NCBI RefSeq assembly: GCF_045310675.1
Contig: NZ_JBJHZZ010000016.1
Location: forward strand, 1-64,000
DNA length: 64,000 bases
Origin: Clostridium_AT stratigraminis
GTDB taxonomy: Bacteria > Bacillota > Clostridia > Clostridiales > Clostridiaceae
Direction of reading: 5' to 3'
Part shown: positions 35,317 to 44,636 of the stretch, in pieces
Position numbering within the stretch: position 1 is the first letter of the stretch
Layout of the letters: every line of letters starts with the position of its first letter
Program-made: the position numbers and the translations under genes
The notes under the pieces: model-generated
Told to the model about the DNA's origin: nothing
The model's input: the letters and a program-made list of their open reading frames with translations, nothing else
Database searches by the model: none

Positions 35317-36204
35317 ATGATAAAATATTATAATCGAAAAAATAAAAGCTATGAAGTTGAAAAGATAGCCGGGGATAAATATTTAAATTGGATATATTCT
35401 TCCCCAATTGGAATGAAACTATTAGAATTGGTAGTAAAAAAGAAACTTTTTTCAAGTATCTATGGCTTATATGCAGATAGAAATTCCAGCAGAAAAAAAA
35501 TAAACAGCTTTATAAGAGGATTTAACTTAGATCCTTCAAGCTTCGAAAAGGCTACTGAGGATTTTGCATCCTTTAATGACTTTTTCTATAGAAAACTAAA
35601 GAAGGAAGCACGACCTATTGATATGGATAGTAATGCTTTAATTTCCCTTGGAGATGGGAAGTTATTAGCCTATGAAAATATAGATTTAGAAAAATTAATT
35701 CAAGTTAAAGGCTTTACTTACAGTTTGAAAGAACTAATAAAAGATGATGAAACTGCTTTAAAATATGATGGTGGAACCTGTTTAATTTTAAGATTATGTC
35801 CTACTGATTATCACCGCTTTCATTTTGTAGACGGAGGAACATGCAGTAAGGAAGTTAAAATTAAAGGTGCCTATTACTCCGTGAGTCCAATAGCTCTAGA
35901 TAAAGTACAAAAATTATTTTGTGAAAATAAAAGAGAATGGAGCATACTCCATTCTGATAACTTTAAAGAAATTTTATATATAGAAGTTGGTGCAACCTGT
36001 GTTGGTTCAATAATTCAAAGCTATGAACCTAATAAAAGGGTAGAAAAGGGGGAAGAAAAAGGATATTTTAAATTTGGCGGCTCTACAGTAATATTATTTT
36101 TTGAGCCAAACTTAATAAAAATTGATGATGAAATATTAAATCAAACAAGCTTAGGTTTTGAAACCTCCGTTCTTATGGGAGAAAAAATAGGGCAAAAACC
36201 TTAA
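35317..36204 (+). CDS. psd: phosphatidylserine decarboxylase
   Basis: 295 residues. Family motifs include SFNDFFYRKLK, LRLCPTDYHRFH and the self-cleavage site in FKFGGSTVILF, where the Gly-Ser bond is cut to give the pyruvoyl alpha subunit. It converts phosphatidylserine to phosphatidylethanolamine at the membrane. Length matches the clostridial type-II enzyme. GAGAGGA precedes the ATG. It converges with the germination operon, overlapping the last gene by four bases at the stop codons. No pssA is in the window. Confidence 0.95.
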   Translation: MIKYYNRKNKSYEVEKIAGDKYLNWIYSSPIGMKLLELVVKKKLFSSIYGLYADRNSSRKKINSFIRGFNLDPSSFEKATEDFASFNDFFYRKLKKEARPIDMDSNALISLGDGKLLAYENIDLEKLIQVKGFTYSLKELIKDDETALKYDGGTCLILRLCPTDYHRFHFVDGGTCSKEVKIKGAYYSVSPIALDKVQKLFCENKREWSILHSDNFKEILYIEVGATCVGSIIQSYEPNKRVEKGEEKGYFKFGGSTVILFFEPNLIKIDDEILNQTSLGFETSVLMGEKIGQKP

Positions 36205-37310
36205 ACATCTGCTCTTCCCACTTTATCAATTTTCACTTTTACATTAACCTCTATTGGGGAACTGGTTATTACTTTATCCCAATCAGTTCCTGTGTTTCTT
36301 CCATATTTTGCAGCTGCTATTCTTCCAAGCTCCAAGCAATCTATCTTGTACTCACTTTTTATTTTCTGTAATTCCCTCTCACATTTTCCCTTAATTTTTT
36401 TTGCAAGTGCTTCTTCTATTTCTTTTTCAATTTCGGGGTGATTTATAATATCTTCGTATTTTTCATTTGCTGTTACATCGCCTATTATATTTAAGTTAAT
36501 AATAAATCTATAATTGTTACCTTCCCTCAAACATTGTACCTTTCTTTTACTTTTTCCAAAAAAGTTTACATATTTCTCTCCAAAGTCTTCTGTAGTAATC
36601 ATTCCAGTCACATTATTTTCTCTTAATAAATTTAGCTCCTTTGTTTCCTTTATATTAATAACCTTAACTAATCTTTCCTTTTGAAAAATAGCAAGGCCTG
36701 ACATAATAATATTGCCATCCTTAGCTTCAATGTATGGAATTACTACATTCCTTCCTTCAGCATGAAGCCTCAGTGATATATCTATTAGTTTATAATTTTT
36801 AGAATAAAAATTATATTCTCGAGAACTCTTTATTAAGCCTTCAATAAAGTCTCCAGAACTTGGATAGCCCTCTATCTTCATTTTCATAATATCCTCAGCT
36901 TTTCCTTTGCATAAACAAAATAAAGACGTGTCATTAACTTGAGGATGATGTATCAATACATCTACTATTTCTTTTATTCCATGAGTACCCATAGTTTCAC
37001 TAACTATATAAACCCTTTCAAAGCCAAGCAAGAATTTCTTGTCTATCCTTGTCTGTCTTGATTCTCTAGTTTGTGCAAGAGTTAAACCCTTAGATACGTG
37101 AGTTGTGGAGCTATTCATCTTCTCATCTATATTATAAATGGTTATTGGCACGCTATGAATGACAATTCCATCTATTGTCTCATCCAAATCATAACCAATG
37201 GCTGAGGCAACAGAAACCTTTTCTACCGGTACTCTATAAACTCCACTGAGGAAATATGCAATTAAAGCAATGATTACTAAGCTAACTAAAACATATCTAT
37301 GAAATCTCAT
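36201..37310 (-). CDS. spore germination receptor C subunit, Ger(x)C family
   Basis: 369 residues. One N-terminal hydrophobic segment (about 5-25) followed by the three-domain Ger(x)C fold, recognised by GLTLAQTRESRQTRIDKKFLLG and the C-terminal CERELQKIKSEYKID. Subunit C is normally a lipoprotein, but here the expected lipobox reads FLSGV: valine stands where the lipidated cysteine should be, and no other cysteine is nearby. It may be held by an uncleaved membrane anchor. Overlaps gerB by 14 bases; last gene of the A-B-C operon. Confidence 0.85.
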   Translation of the reverse strand: MRFHRYVLVSLVIIALIAYFLSGVYRVPVEKVSVASAIGYDLDETIDGIVIHSVPITIYNIDEKMNSSTTHVSKGLTLAQTRESRQTRIDKKFLLGFERVYIVSETMGTHGIKEIVDVLIHHPQVNDTSLFCLCKGKAEDIMKMKIEGYPSSGDFIEGLIKSSREYNFYSKNYKLIDISLRLHAEGRNVVIPYIEAKDGNIIMSGLAIFQKERLVKVINIKETKELNLLRENNVTGMITTEDFGEKYVNFFGKSKRKVQCLREGNNYRFIINLNIIGDVTANEKYEDIINHPEIEKEIEEALAKKIKGKCERELQKIKSEYKIDCLELGRIAAAKYGRNTGTDWDKVITSSPIEVNVKVKIDKVGRADV

Positions 37311-38391
37311 TTTTATTCACCTTCTTAAAATGAACAACTATGCCTAATAAAGTGAGATAGATTAAATTAAAATATATTATTAAAGGATTAAGTTTTTCTA
37401 ATAAGTTCCTTCTGCTTATTTCATTACCATACTTTATTGCCAGAAAAAGTAAAAAGGGATATATGAAGAAACATACCTTTTGAACTCTAAATTTGAAAAT
37501 AGAATTACTTATGCCATAACTAAAGCTATAATATTGATTTACAATTGTTTTAAATATCATTAAAGACCAAAAGAACATAAATATAAATCTAAAGCTGTTT
37601 ATAAAAGGAAGGTTGACAGTTTCATTTACTACCATAACAGACCAAAATTCTTGTAATATTACATCTGGTCCCATATAGAATATGGTCATAAAGGTAATAT
37701 AAGTGTATATAGCTGTAGTGACTAAGACTCCTCTAACAGCTCTTTTGGCTATCTCATTTTTTTCAGTAACATAAGGATATATGAAAAATATTATCTCTAT
37801 GCCAGAGTAAGAAAATATGGCATCATTACTTGTCTTTAAAATGTTTTTTATTCCATATCCAAATATAGGAGAAATATTTAAAAAACTTCCATCTCTTAAT
37901 ACTAATAAAGGTACGAAAAGTAATACTATTAAAAAATAATAGGATATCTCACTTATTTTGCCAACTACCTTTAGCCCTTGAAATGTTCCATATAGCCCTA
38001 AAAGTAAAACTAGAGAAATTATCTTGGATGGAGTTAAGAAATCTACTATATAAACTCTGGAAATATTGGAAAAACCCGCTGAAACTGAAACAAGACCAAC
38101 TAAAAACTGTATAGTAAATAAAAGAGACAGCAGGCTTCCTATAACTTTTCCAAAATATTTTATGTTTACCTTTAATATATCTTCATTAGGATATTTTTTA
38201 GAGAAGTATATGCCTAAGATTACAATATATAAGGGATACCATAGAGAAATAACTACAGAAACCCAACCATCTTGCTTTGCACCCTTCGCCATATAATTCG
38301 GAAGACTAAGCACACCCGTTCCTATCATAGTACCTATTAAAATATACATGAATTGATTAGCAGTAATATCATTTACTCCAACCTTTTTCAT
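37297..38391 (-). CDS. spore germination receptor B subunit, GerAB/ArcD/ProY family
   Basis: 364 residues with ten membrane helices of the amino-acid permease fold (TM1 begins QFMYILIGTMIGTGVLSLPNY). The B subunit forms the germinant-binding transmembrane part of the receptor. GGAGG ten bases before the ATG; overlaps the A-subunit gene by 23 bases and the C-subunit gene by 14 bases, so the three are translationally coupled. Confidence 0.93.
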   Translation of the reverse strand: MKKVGVNDITANQFMYILIGTMIGTGVLSLPNYMAKGAKQDGWVSVVISLWYPLYIVILGIYFSKKYPNEDILKVNIKYFGKVIGSLLSLLFTIQFLVGLVSVSAGFSNISRVYIVDFLTPSKIISLVLLLGLYGTFQGLKVVGKISEISYYFLIVLLFVPLLVLRDGSFLNISPIFGYGIKNILKTSNDAIFSYSGIEIIFFIYPYVTEKNEIAKRAVRGVLVTTAIYTYITFMTIFYMGPDVILQEFWSVMVVNETVNLPFINSFRFIFMFFWSLMIFKTIVNQYYSFSYGISNSIFKFRVQKVCFFIYPFLLFLAIKYGNEISRRNLLEKLNPLIIYFNLIYLTLLGIVVHFKKVNKNEIS

Positions 38392-39877
38392 TCTTCTTTT
38401 TCCTCCATTTAACCCTAAAATCCTTTTGTCTTATATTATCTTTATGTGGAATCCCTTCACCTCTATTATTCATCTTCCACAGTGGACTTCTTAAAAATTT
38501 ATCTTGAAATCCTGTATTCACAGTTAAATAAGGTACCCCAAAGCTATCTAAGGAAAGCAAATGTACTAACAAAATAAACCATCCGATTGTAATTCCAAAC
38601 ACTCCCAGTAAATCTGCTAAAATTAACATTGGGAATCTCAAAAATCTAAGGGCCAAGGACATTTCATAATTTACTATAACAAAGGTCGCCACTACGGATA
38701 TCCCTATAACAAATAGGGTTGTTGGACTTACAAACTTTGACTTTGTAGCAGTATCACCAACAATAATACCTCCAACAACACTTAAGGTTTGCGCAATTTT
38801 GCTTGGTAATCTAAGTCCTCCCTCTCTTAAAAACTCCATTACTATTTCCATAAGTATTATTTCTAATAGTGGACTTAAGGCGATGCCTCTCCTTGATTCT
38901 ATGATAGGTAAAATAAAATTTACTGGGATAAGTTCAGAATTAAACTTAATGAATACTAGATATAAGGGGCTAGCAGTAATAATTATAAATATGGCCAAAA
39001 ACCTTATTAAACGTACAAAGTTGGCAACAATTGTCCTATCATAATAATCCTCTACAGCGTGAAAAAACTCTGTAAAAATGGCAGGCGCAGTCATTACATT
39101 CGGTGCACCTTCAATTAACAGACATACTCTCCCCTCCAATATATGAGAGCACGTCTTATCAACTCTTTCAGTTATGTTAACTTGAGGAAATATGGAATAT
39201 GTGCTGTCTTCTGTATATTGCTCTATTATTCCTGCTGCATTAGTTCGATCAGCGTCTATTACTCTTATCCTTTCTTTTACTTCATTGACCACATTATCAT
39301 CTGCTACATCTTTTAGATAAACAACTAAAACATCAGTTTGAGTCCTCTGACCTAAGGTAAATCTTTCAAAAACTAAATTCTTGTCCTTGATATATCTCCT
39401 TACCATGCTCATATTGGCTTCTAAATTTTCAACAAAGCTTTCTCTAGGGCCTCTAGAAGCACTTTCTATAAAGGGGTCGGTTATTTGTCTATACATGCCT
39501 CCTCTAGTATCAATAATGAGAAATTCCTTTACATTATTGATAAATATAACTGCATTTCCCCTTTTTATATTGATAATTGCTTCATTTAAATTGTTTTGAA
39601 CATCGGTGTTACTCATAGCTATATATTTTTTTGATAAATAGCCAACTAGATCCGGTTTGCCACTTAAATTCTCATTAATAGATAATAACAAAGGATTTAA
39701 AACATCTCTGTCTATTATTGTCTTATCTGCAAGACCGTTAACATATATTAATATTGCCTCTACTGGAGTGCCTGTTCCCAAAAGTATATGTTTAATAACA
39801 ATAGGACTTTTTTCTCCTATCTCTCCTTTTATTAATGCCATATAATTTTCAAGGCTGTATTTCACATCATATCCCAT
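38369..39877 (-). CDS. spore germination receptor A subunit, GerA family
   Basis: 502 residues. N-terminal cytoplasmic domain (about 1-290), then four to five membrane helices and a C-terminal tail. Typical motifs: PNVMTAPAIFTEFFHAVEDYYDR and GGLRLPSKIAQTLSVVGGIIVGD (in parts). First gene of the operon A-B-C. I start at 39877, directly after GGGGTGATTATA; the GTG at 39886 lies within that ribosome binding site. Expressed in the forespore in known systems; germinant unknown. Confidence 0.95.
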   Translation of the reverse strand: MGYDVKYSLENYMALIKGEIGEKSPIVIKHILLGTGTPVEAILIYVNGLADKTIIDRDVLNPLLLSINENLSGKPDLVGYLSKKYIAMSNTDVQNNLNEAIINIKRGNAVIFINNVKEFLIIDTRGGMYRQITDPFIESASRGPRESFVENLEANMSMVRRYIKDKNLVFERFTLGQRTQTDVLVVYLKDVADDNVVNEVKERIRVIDADRTNAAGIIEQYTEDSTYSIFPQVNITERVDKTCSHILEGRVCLLIEGAPNVMTAPAIFTEFFHAVEDYYDRTIVANFVRLIRFLAIFIIITASPLYLVFIKFNSELIPVNFILPIIESRRGIALSPLLEIILMEIVMEFLREGGLRLPSKIAQTLSVVGGIIVGDTATKSKFVSPTTLFVIGISVVATFVIVNYEMSLALRFLRFPMLILADLLGVFGITIGWFILLVHLLSLDSFGVPYLTVNTGFQDKFLRSPLWKMNNRGEGIPHKDNIRQKDFRVKWRKKKNEKGWSK

Positions 39878-39979
39878 TATAATCACCCCAATACTTTATA
39901 ATTATTAATTTAGTAATATGCATTTTGAGGTAATTTTAAACAAAAATCTCAAATACATATTAAATTGGGATGTAATTAT

Positions 39980-40030
39980 AAAGACAGCAGAAAATTAAAA
40001 TATTTTTTGCTGTCTTTGTTATATTTTATA
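39980..40030 (+). terminator. isolated hairpin between divergent genes
   Basis: AAAGACAGCA and TGCTGTCTTT form a 10-bp stem with an 18-base loop, followed by GTTATATTTTA. No gene is found upstream on this strand (the ger operon is divergent), so it either ends a short untranslated RNA or is a remnant. The rest of 39887-40189 shows nothing else. Confidence 0.5.
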
Positions 40031-40189
40031 TCTTATAACTTGTGTAGAAATATAAATATTTTTAAAACTTTTAGTATCTTTTTAGCGTCTATTATTAAGA
40101 ATGGCTGTAAAAATCCTATATATTTTATTATAGATTTGCTTGAAACTTCTTTTTAAAATTAAAGATTTTATTGATGAAAGGAGATTTTT

Positions 40190-42067
40190 ATGTTAGATAA
40201 TACGCAAAGTCATAGTTATATAGCTAGCTTAGATGGGCTTCGAGCCTTTGCAGTATTAGCTGTAGTAGCTTACCATTTTAGTTTCAGTTGGGCTGCAGGA
40301 GGATTTTTAGGTGTTGATATATTTTTTGTTATATCTGGTTATCTTATAACCTCAAATATTTTGACATCACAAGAACGGAATCATAATTTTAATTTACGTG
40401 AATTTTGGATTAAACGTATTCGAAGATTGCTGCCGGCTGTTTACGTAATGATAATAATCATTTTTGTATGGACATCACTATTACATCCCGAAATAGTGAA
40501 CACACTAAAGGGAGATGCAGCTTCCTCTCTTGTTTATATAAGCAATTGGTGGTTTATTTTTCATAAACTCTCGTATTTCGACAGCTTTGGTTCACCTTCA
40601 CCTTTAAAGAATCTATGGTCCTTAGCAATAGAGGAGCAATTTTATATTGTCTGGCCCATTGTACTGCTAGCAGGTAAAAAGATTTTTAAAAAGCGGTCAA
40701 AACTTACAGGTTTTGTTTTTATAATAACTATATGTTCCGCAATGTTAATGGCCCTAATGTATAAGCCTGGAGAGGATCCCAGCCGTGTCTATTATGGGAC
40801 AGATACTCGTGCCTTTGAACTCCTAATAGGAGGCTTATTGGCAATTATTTGGCCAATTAACAAAGTATCCTCTAAAAAAACAACTATTAAACTAAGAAAT
40901 ACAATAAATATTGCAAGTATTATTACTCTTACTGTTTTTATTCTCAGTGTTATTTTCACTAATGAATATAAAACGTTTCTATATAGAGGAGGTATGCTGC
41001 TTATTAGTATAGATGCAGCTATACTAATAGCTTGTATTTCTCATCCTAGCTGCTATTTAGGCCGCTTACTTTCAAGAAAACCCTTAAGTTGGCTTGGTAA
41101 AAGATCCTATGGAATTTACCTTTGGCATTATCCTATTATTATTTTAAGTACTCCGGTATATGAATTAGGAAATCCAGTGTACTGGCGTGTAATTATACAG
41201 CTAGCTATTATATTTATTATTGCTGAGCTTTCATATAGCTTCATCGAAATGCCTATTAGAAAATATGGGTTTAAAAATATATTAATGAAGTACTTATCTA
41301 TTAATATTTTTAAATTTGAAAAACCAGTTTTAGCTAGAAGAATTTCCGTTATTATCATACTACCTTTAGTACTAGCTTTATTTACCTCTTGTATCAAAAG
41401 TATTCAGAAGGATAAAGTACAGGCGGGAAAGAGTGAATCGTCTACAATGAAAATGGCTATAAATAATTCAAAGCAGACTTCTGAAATTGAAGATTCCAAG
41501 ACAAGCTCTGCTGATAATCCTACAACAAGTTCTACAGATAACTCTAAGACAAGCTCTATTGACGAAAGTAAAGCAAGTTCTATGTCAAAGGATAAGACCT
41601 ATAATAAAATGCTAGCTATTGGAGATTCTATTATGCTTGATATTGCTGCAGACTTAAACAAAAATCATACTAATCTCACAATTGATGCTAAGGTTGGCAG
41701 GCAATTAAATCAAGCAGTTGAATTAGCTCCTGCCTATGCTGCTTTTAATAATGCAGATAATGCAGTTATTATTGAACTTGGAACAAATGGTTATTTCACT
41801 GACAAACAGATAGATACTTTGCTTAATTCTTTCTCAAAAGCACATATTTATTTAATAAACACCCGAGTACCGCGCCCATGGGAAAAGGTAGTAAATGACG
41901 CTTTAAATAAAAAGTCTAAGGAAAATAATAATATTACATTGATTGATTGGTACTCCTTAGCAATAAATCATCCTGATTACTTTTCATCTGATTGTGTACA
42001 TTTAAAGGCTAACGGTGTACAAGCCTTAGTATCCCTTATAGATCAAGTTATTATAAGTGGAAAATAA
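40190..42067 (+). CDS. OatA-type acyltransferase (acyltransferase 3 plus SGNH domain)
   Basis: 625 residues. Ten to eleven membrane helices of the acyltransferase-3 family (SLDGLRAFAVLAVVAYHF at the start, then GVDIFFVISGYLIT, SLAIEEQFYIVWP). A Ser/Thr/Asp-rich linker with SSTDNS-type repeats (about 410-460) leads to an extracytoplasmic SGNH esterase-like domain with GDSIM, GTNG and DCVHL (about 475-622). This architecture matches peptidoglycan O-acetyltransferase OatA, which gives lysozyme resistance; other cell-surface polysaccharides are also possible. AAGGAG precedes the ATG. Single gene with its own terminator. Confidence 0.92.
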   Translation: MLDNTQSHSYIASLDGLRAFAVLAVVAYHFSFSWAAGGFLGVDIFFVISGYLITSNILTSQERNHNFNLREFWIKRIRRLLPAVYVMIIIIFVWTSLLHPEIVNTLKGDAASSLVYISNWWFIFHKLSYFDSFGSPSPLKNLWSLAIEEQFYIVWPIVLLAGKKIFKKRSKLTGFVFIITICSAMLMALMYKPGEDPSRVYYGTDTRAFELLIGGLLAIIWPINKVSSKKTTIKLRNTINIASIITLTVFILSVIFTNEYKTFLYRGGMLLISIDAAILIACISHPSCYLGRLLSRKPLSWLGKRSYGIYLWHYPIIILSTPVYELGNPVYWRVIIQLAIIFIIAELSYSFIEMPIRKYGFKNILMKYLSINIFKFEKPVLARRISVIIILPLVLALFTSCIKSIQKDKVQAGKSESSTMKMAINNSKQTSEIEDSKTSSADNPTTSSTDNSKTSSIDESKASSMSKDKTYNKMLAIGDSIMLDIAADLNKNHTNLTIDAKVGRQLNQAVELAPAYAAFNNADNAVIIELGTNGYFTDKQIDTLLNSFSKAHIYLINTRVPRPWEKVVNDALNKKSKENNNITLIDWYSLAINHPDYFSSDCVHLKANGVQALVSLIDQVIISGK

Positions 42068-42128
42068 TGTTGAAACATAAATTATAACATACTTTTAAAT
42101 TAGTTACTTACTCAAAAATAATAAATAT

Positions 42129-42157
42129 CCTCAGGTCAAGCCTGAGGTTTTTCTTTA
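42129..42157 (+). terminator. terminator of acyltransferase gene
   Basis: CCTCAGG-TCAAG-CCTGAGG followed by TTTTTCTTTACTT. Confidence 0.9.
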
Positions 42158-42234
42158 CTTGTTGTAGTAACCATCTGTTACTATGCCCAAAGGATGCACC
42201 TACAATCTACAAAAATATAAGACTTAGATCAATC

Positions 42235-42936
42235 TTATATTTTCAAGCTATTTCCCTTTAATTTAAGCCATTCCTTACATTTTAAATAATTTGGAAATAC
42301 TTCTTTTACTAATGACCAAAATTCCTTAGAATGGTTTAAATGAATGAGATGACACAACTCATGCACTATCACATAATCCATTACTTCCATAGGAGCCATA
42401 ATAAGCCTATAATTTAAGTTTATGTTACCTTTTGAAGAACAGCTGCCCCATCTGGACTTTTGATCTTTTATTGCAATTCTATTAGGGCTTACCTTAAGTA
42501 TATTAGAATAAAAGTTTATCCTTTCTTTAAAAATTTCCCTTGCCTTCTCTACATACCATTTGATAAATAGCTCTCTAATATTTAAAAACTTATCTTCTTC
42601 AGTTAACTTTTCGGGAACATAGACATTAAAATTACTTTTATCAAATATTAATCTTAAAGAATTGTGTTTTACATTATGTATTATAACTCTATAGCTTCTT
42701 CCCAAAAACAATATACCTTCTCTAAAATCTGTCTTCATTTCAGCTTCTATTAATTTTATTTTTTCAGCAATCCAAGCTTCCTTATTATTTATTACCTCTC
42801 TTATTTTTTCATCATTTATAAAAAGCGGAGCATTTATAATAATTTCTGTTGGGCTTGAAATTTTGATACTGATAGTTTTACGATTTTTTCTTATTACTAT
42901 AATATTTACTTCTTTATTTTCAATTGTTATTTTCAT
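42235..42936 (-). CDS. YgjP-like (DUF45) M48-related metallopeptidase
   Basis: 233 residues. Signature of the YgjP/WLM-like family: SRWGSCSSKGNINLNYRLIMAP (in part) and zinc motif HELCHLIHLNHSKEFW, where HELCH supplies two His ligands and the catalytic Glu. Cytoplasmic, no signal peptide. The family is often linked to type I restriction or is free-standing; its substrate is not known. The ATG at 42936 begins the family's usual N-terminus; a TTG at 42993 has no ribosome binding site. Confidence 0.85.
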   Translation of the reverse strand: MKITIENKEVNIIVIRKNRKTISIKISSPTEIIINAPLFINDEKIREVINNKEAWIAEKIKLIEAEMKTDFREGILFLGRSYRVIIHNVKHNSLRLIFDKSNFNVYVPEKLTEEDKFLNIRELFIKWYVEKAREIFKERINFYSNILKVSPNRIAIKDQKSRWGSCSSKGNINLNYRLIMAPMEVMDYVIVHELCHLIHLNHSKEFWSLVKEVFPNYLKCKEWLKLKGNSLKI

Positions 42937-43104
42937 GGATTTATCGCTTTCTTTTTTTAAAGTGCTGCTCCAAATAGAAATTTTTACGAGCAAAACATAT
43001 TTTACATAAATATTCTTTAAAGTTACCTCTCTATTATAATATAAATACCATAAAAGTTCATATATTTAGCATTAATGCACATCCTATTATTGAGGTGATA
43101 ATTT

Positions 43105-43272
43105 ATGGGTAAAAATAAACATCAACATAACAATAAAAAAATACACAAGTCTCTAGATGAGCATAAGGCAGCTAATGGTTACATTGACATTAACAATATG
43201 ATATATGAAATGCATGGAGTACTTGAAACTGACCCTTATGCTGAAATTAGCAAAGCTCATAAATATTTATAG
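43105..43272 (+). CDS. small hypothetical protein (55 residues)
   Basis: 55 residues: a His/Asn/Lys-rich first 20 (MGKNKHQHNNKKIHKSLDEH) followed by an acidic helical part (INNMIYEMHGVLETDPYAEI). Excellent ribosome binding site GAGGTGAT and a terminator after the stop. Not recognised. The two-part composition is like small spore-associated or metal-binding proteins, but no function is claimed. Confidence 0.7.
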   Translation: MGKNKHQHNNKKIHKSLDEHKAANGYIDINNMIYEMHGVLETDPYAEISKAHKYL

Positions 43273-43307
43273 GAATCTTATAAATTAATTTGTAATTAAA
43301 TCAAATT

Positions 43308-43362
43308 AAGTCATACATCAAAGTACAGGATTTAACCTATAATGATGTATGACTTTTTTCTA
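43308..43362 (+). terminator. terminator of the 55-residue protein gene
   Basis: Perfect 13-bp stem AAGTCATACATCA / TGATGTATGACTT with a 22-base loop, followed by TTTTTCT. Confidence 0.85.
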
Positions 43363-43481
43363 AGGTTAATTAATTAAGATATGTTATAAAACCTACTTTT
43401 AATTAAGGATATTCTTCAGGTTTCTAGACTTCTTTAAAGATATTCTCACTAAAATGATAATACTGAATACCTAAATTAGTT

Positions 43482-43793
43482 CTATCTAAAATATCTAATT
43501 AGTCTTATTACTTCTATTACAAGTATAAGTATAGCAAAAAACAAACAAATACCTCTTACATATAAGCCGCCATAATATTTTCTCCAAAACTCTCTATCTT
43601 TAGATTGAGGTTTAATATCTACTAGTAATTCTTCACTAGCCTTTATTTCCTCACTGCAGTTTAAAATAGAGTTATAAAGCTCTAGGCACTCATCACATTC
43701 TTGAAAGTGCTTCTCTATTATTTCTTTTGTATCGTTTGATACTTTGCCTTCTGCATAAAAAGGAAGCAAGTCTCTTATAAGAAAACACTTCAT
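43482..43793 (-). CDS. zinc-binding anti-sigma-like membrane protein (second of two)
   Basis: 103 residues. N-terminal ZAS/zf-HC2 domain with HFQECDEC (His-x3-Cys-x2-Cys, about 29-36), a linker, and one C-terminal membrane helix (about 78-98). This is the form of a single-pass anti-sigma factor. Its start overlaps the end of the ECF sigma gene by four bases (ATGA), the usual sign of a sigma/anti-sigma pair. The transmembrane topology places the zinc domain in the cytoplasm. Confidence 0.85.
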   Translation of the reverse strand: MKCFLIRDLLPFYAEGKVSNDTKEIIEKHFQECDECLELYNSILNCSEEIKASEELLVDIKPQSKDREFWRKYYGGLYVRGICLFFAILILVIEVIRLIRYFR

Positions 43794-44308
43794 ATGTTCT
43801 CACCTTCACTTTCAAAGAGGAGCTTAAACTGAATTCTTGCTCTATAGATAACTATCTTTACCTTAGATAAATTCCACCCAGAAAGCTCTGCAATCTCCGC
43901 GTAAGAAAATTCCATTACATCGCATAGAATTAAAGCATTTCGATACTCTTCCTTAAGCAAATTCAGTACTTTTCTTACCCTCTCTCTTCTTTCTCTCTTC
44001 TCCATAAAATCCTCTGGTATACCCTCTTTGGATAAAAAGTCCGATTCATTTATATTTTCCAGAGTGGTCATACCATATTTTGTCTCCCTCTTGTACCAGG
44101 TAACATATAAATTATGGGCTATAGTATAAAGCCAAGTTTTAACAGAGCAGTCTCCCCTGTAAGTAGATAAATTCTTGAAGGCTCTAAGAAAAACCTCCTG
44201 ACAAAGCTCCTCTGAAATTTCTTTAATTCCAGTTTGATAGAATAAGTAAGTATAGATATAGGGTCTATACTTTTCATAAAGCTCTTCTATGTTTTGTAAA
44301 GCTTCCAT
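43790..44308 (-). CDS. ECF-type RNA polymerase sigma factor
   Basis: 172 residues. Region 2 (LCQEVFLRAFKNLSTYRGDCSVKTWLYTIAHNLY in parts, about 36-70) and region 4 (LILCDVMEFSYAEIAELSGWNLSKVKIVIYRAR in parts, about 125-160). AGGTGA precedes the ATG. It lies between two ZAS-type membrane proteins and downstream of a large membrane protein, all in one direction with gaps of 7-9 bases or overlap. Signal and regulon unknown; probably envelope stress. Confidence 0.93.
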   Translation of the reverse strand: MEALQNIEELYEKYRPYIYTYLFYQTGIKEISEELCQEVFLRAFKNLSTYRGDCSVKTWLYTIAHNLYVTWYKRETKYGMTTLENINESDFLSKEGIPEDFMEKRERRERVRKVLNLLKEEYRNALILCDVMEFSYAEIAELSGWNLSKVKIVIYRARIQFKLLFESEGENI

Positions 44309-44317
44309 CTAGTTCAC

Positions 44318-44620
44318 CTAAGTACCAATCCAAACAGACATCCAAATGGCTATGAATACTATCAATCCCATTCCAATAGATACAATTAGCTTTGTCTTTT
44401 TAATTACATCTTTTGCCTCATCAAACATATCCTTTTGTACACTTGTATCAATAACTTTATCCTTTTCATCTTTCTCGTGATTTTTAGACCATTCACTACA
44501 GTGACTGCATTCTTTTACGTGCTCCTCCATCCAAGTCCTAGTCTCATCTTCAATTTCGCCCTGAAGAAAAGCTTCATATAAATCTTTAAAAATTGAACAT
44601 TGGCTCTTACCCACTCTCAT
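44318..44620 (-). CDS. zinc-binding anti-sigma-like membrane protein (first of two)
   Basis: 100 residues. ZAS motif HVKECSHC (about 34-41), an acidic/basic linker and one C-terminal membrane helix (about 80-98). It resembles the protein at 43482 in plan but not in sequence outside the motif. I start at 44620, where AGGTG is correctly placed; a GTG at 44629 overlaps that site. It is nine bases upstream of the sigma gene. Two ZAS proteins flanking one sigma factor is unusual. Confidence 0.82.
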   Translation of the reverse strand: MRVGKSQCSIFKDLYEAFLQGEIEDETRTWMEEHVKECSHCSEWSKNHEKDEKDKVIDTSVQKDMFDEAKDVIKKTKLIVSIGMGLIVFIAIWMSVWIGT

Positions 44621-44636
44621 CTTTTTCACCTACCCA

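Noticed and set aside
39965..40156. 63-residue plus-strand ORF between gerA and the acyltransferase gene
   Set aside because: It is built around a terminator-like hairpin, has no ribosome binding site and a composition typical of A/T-rich noise.
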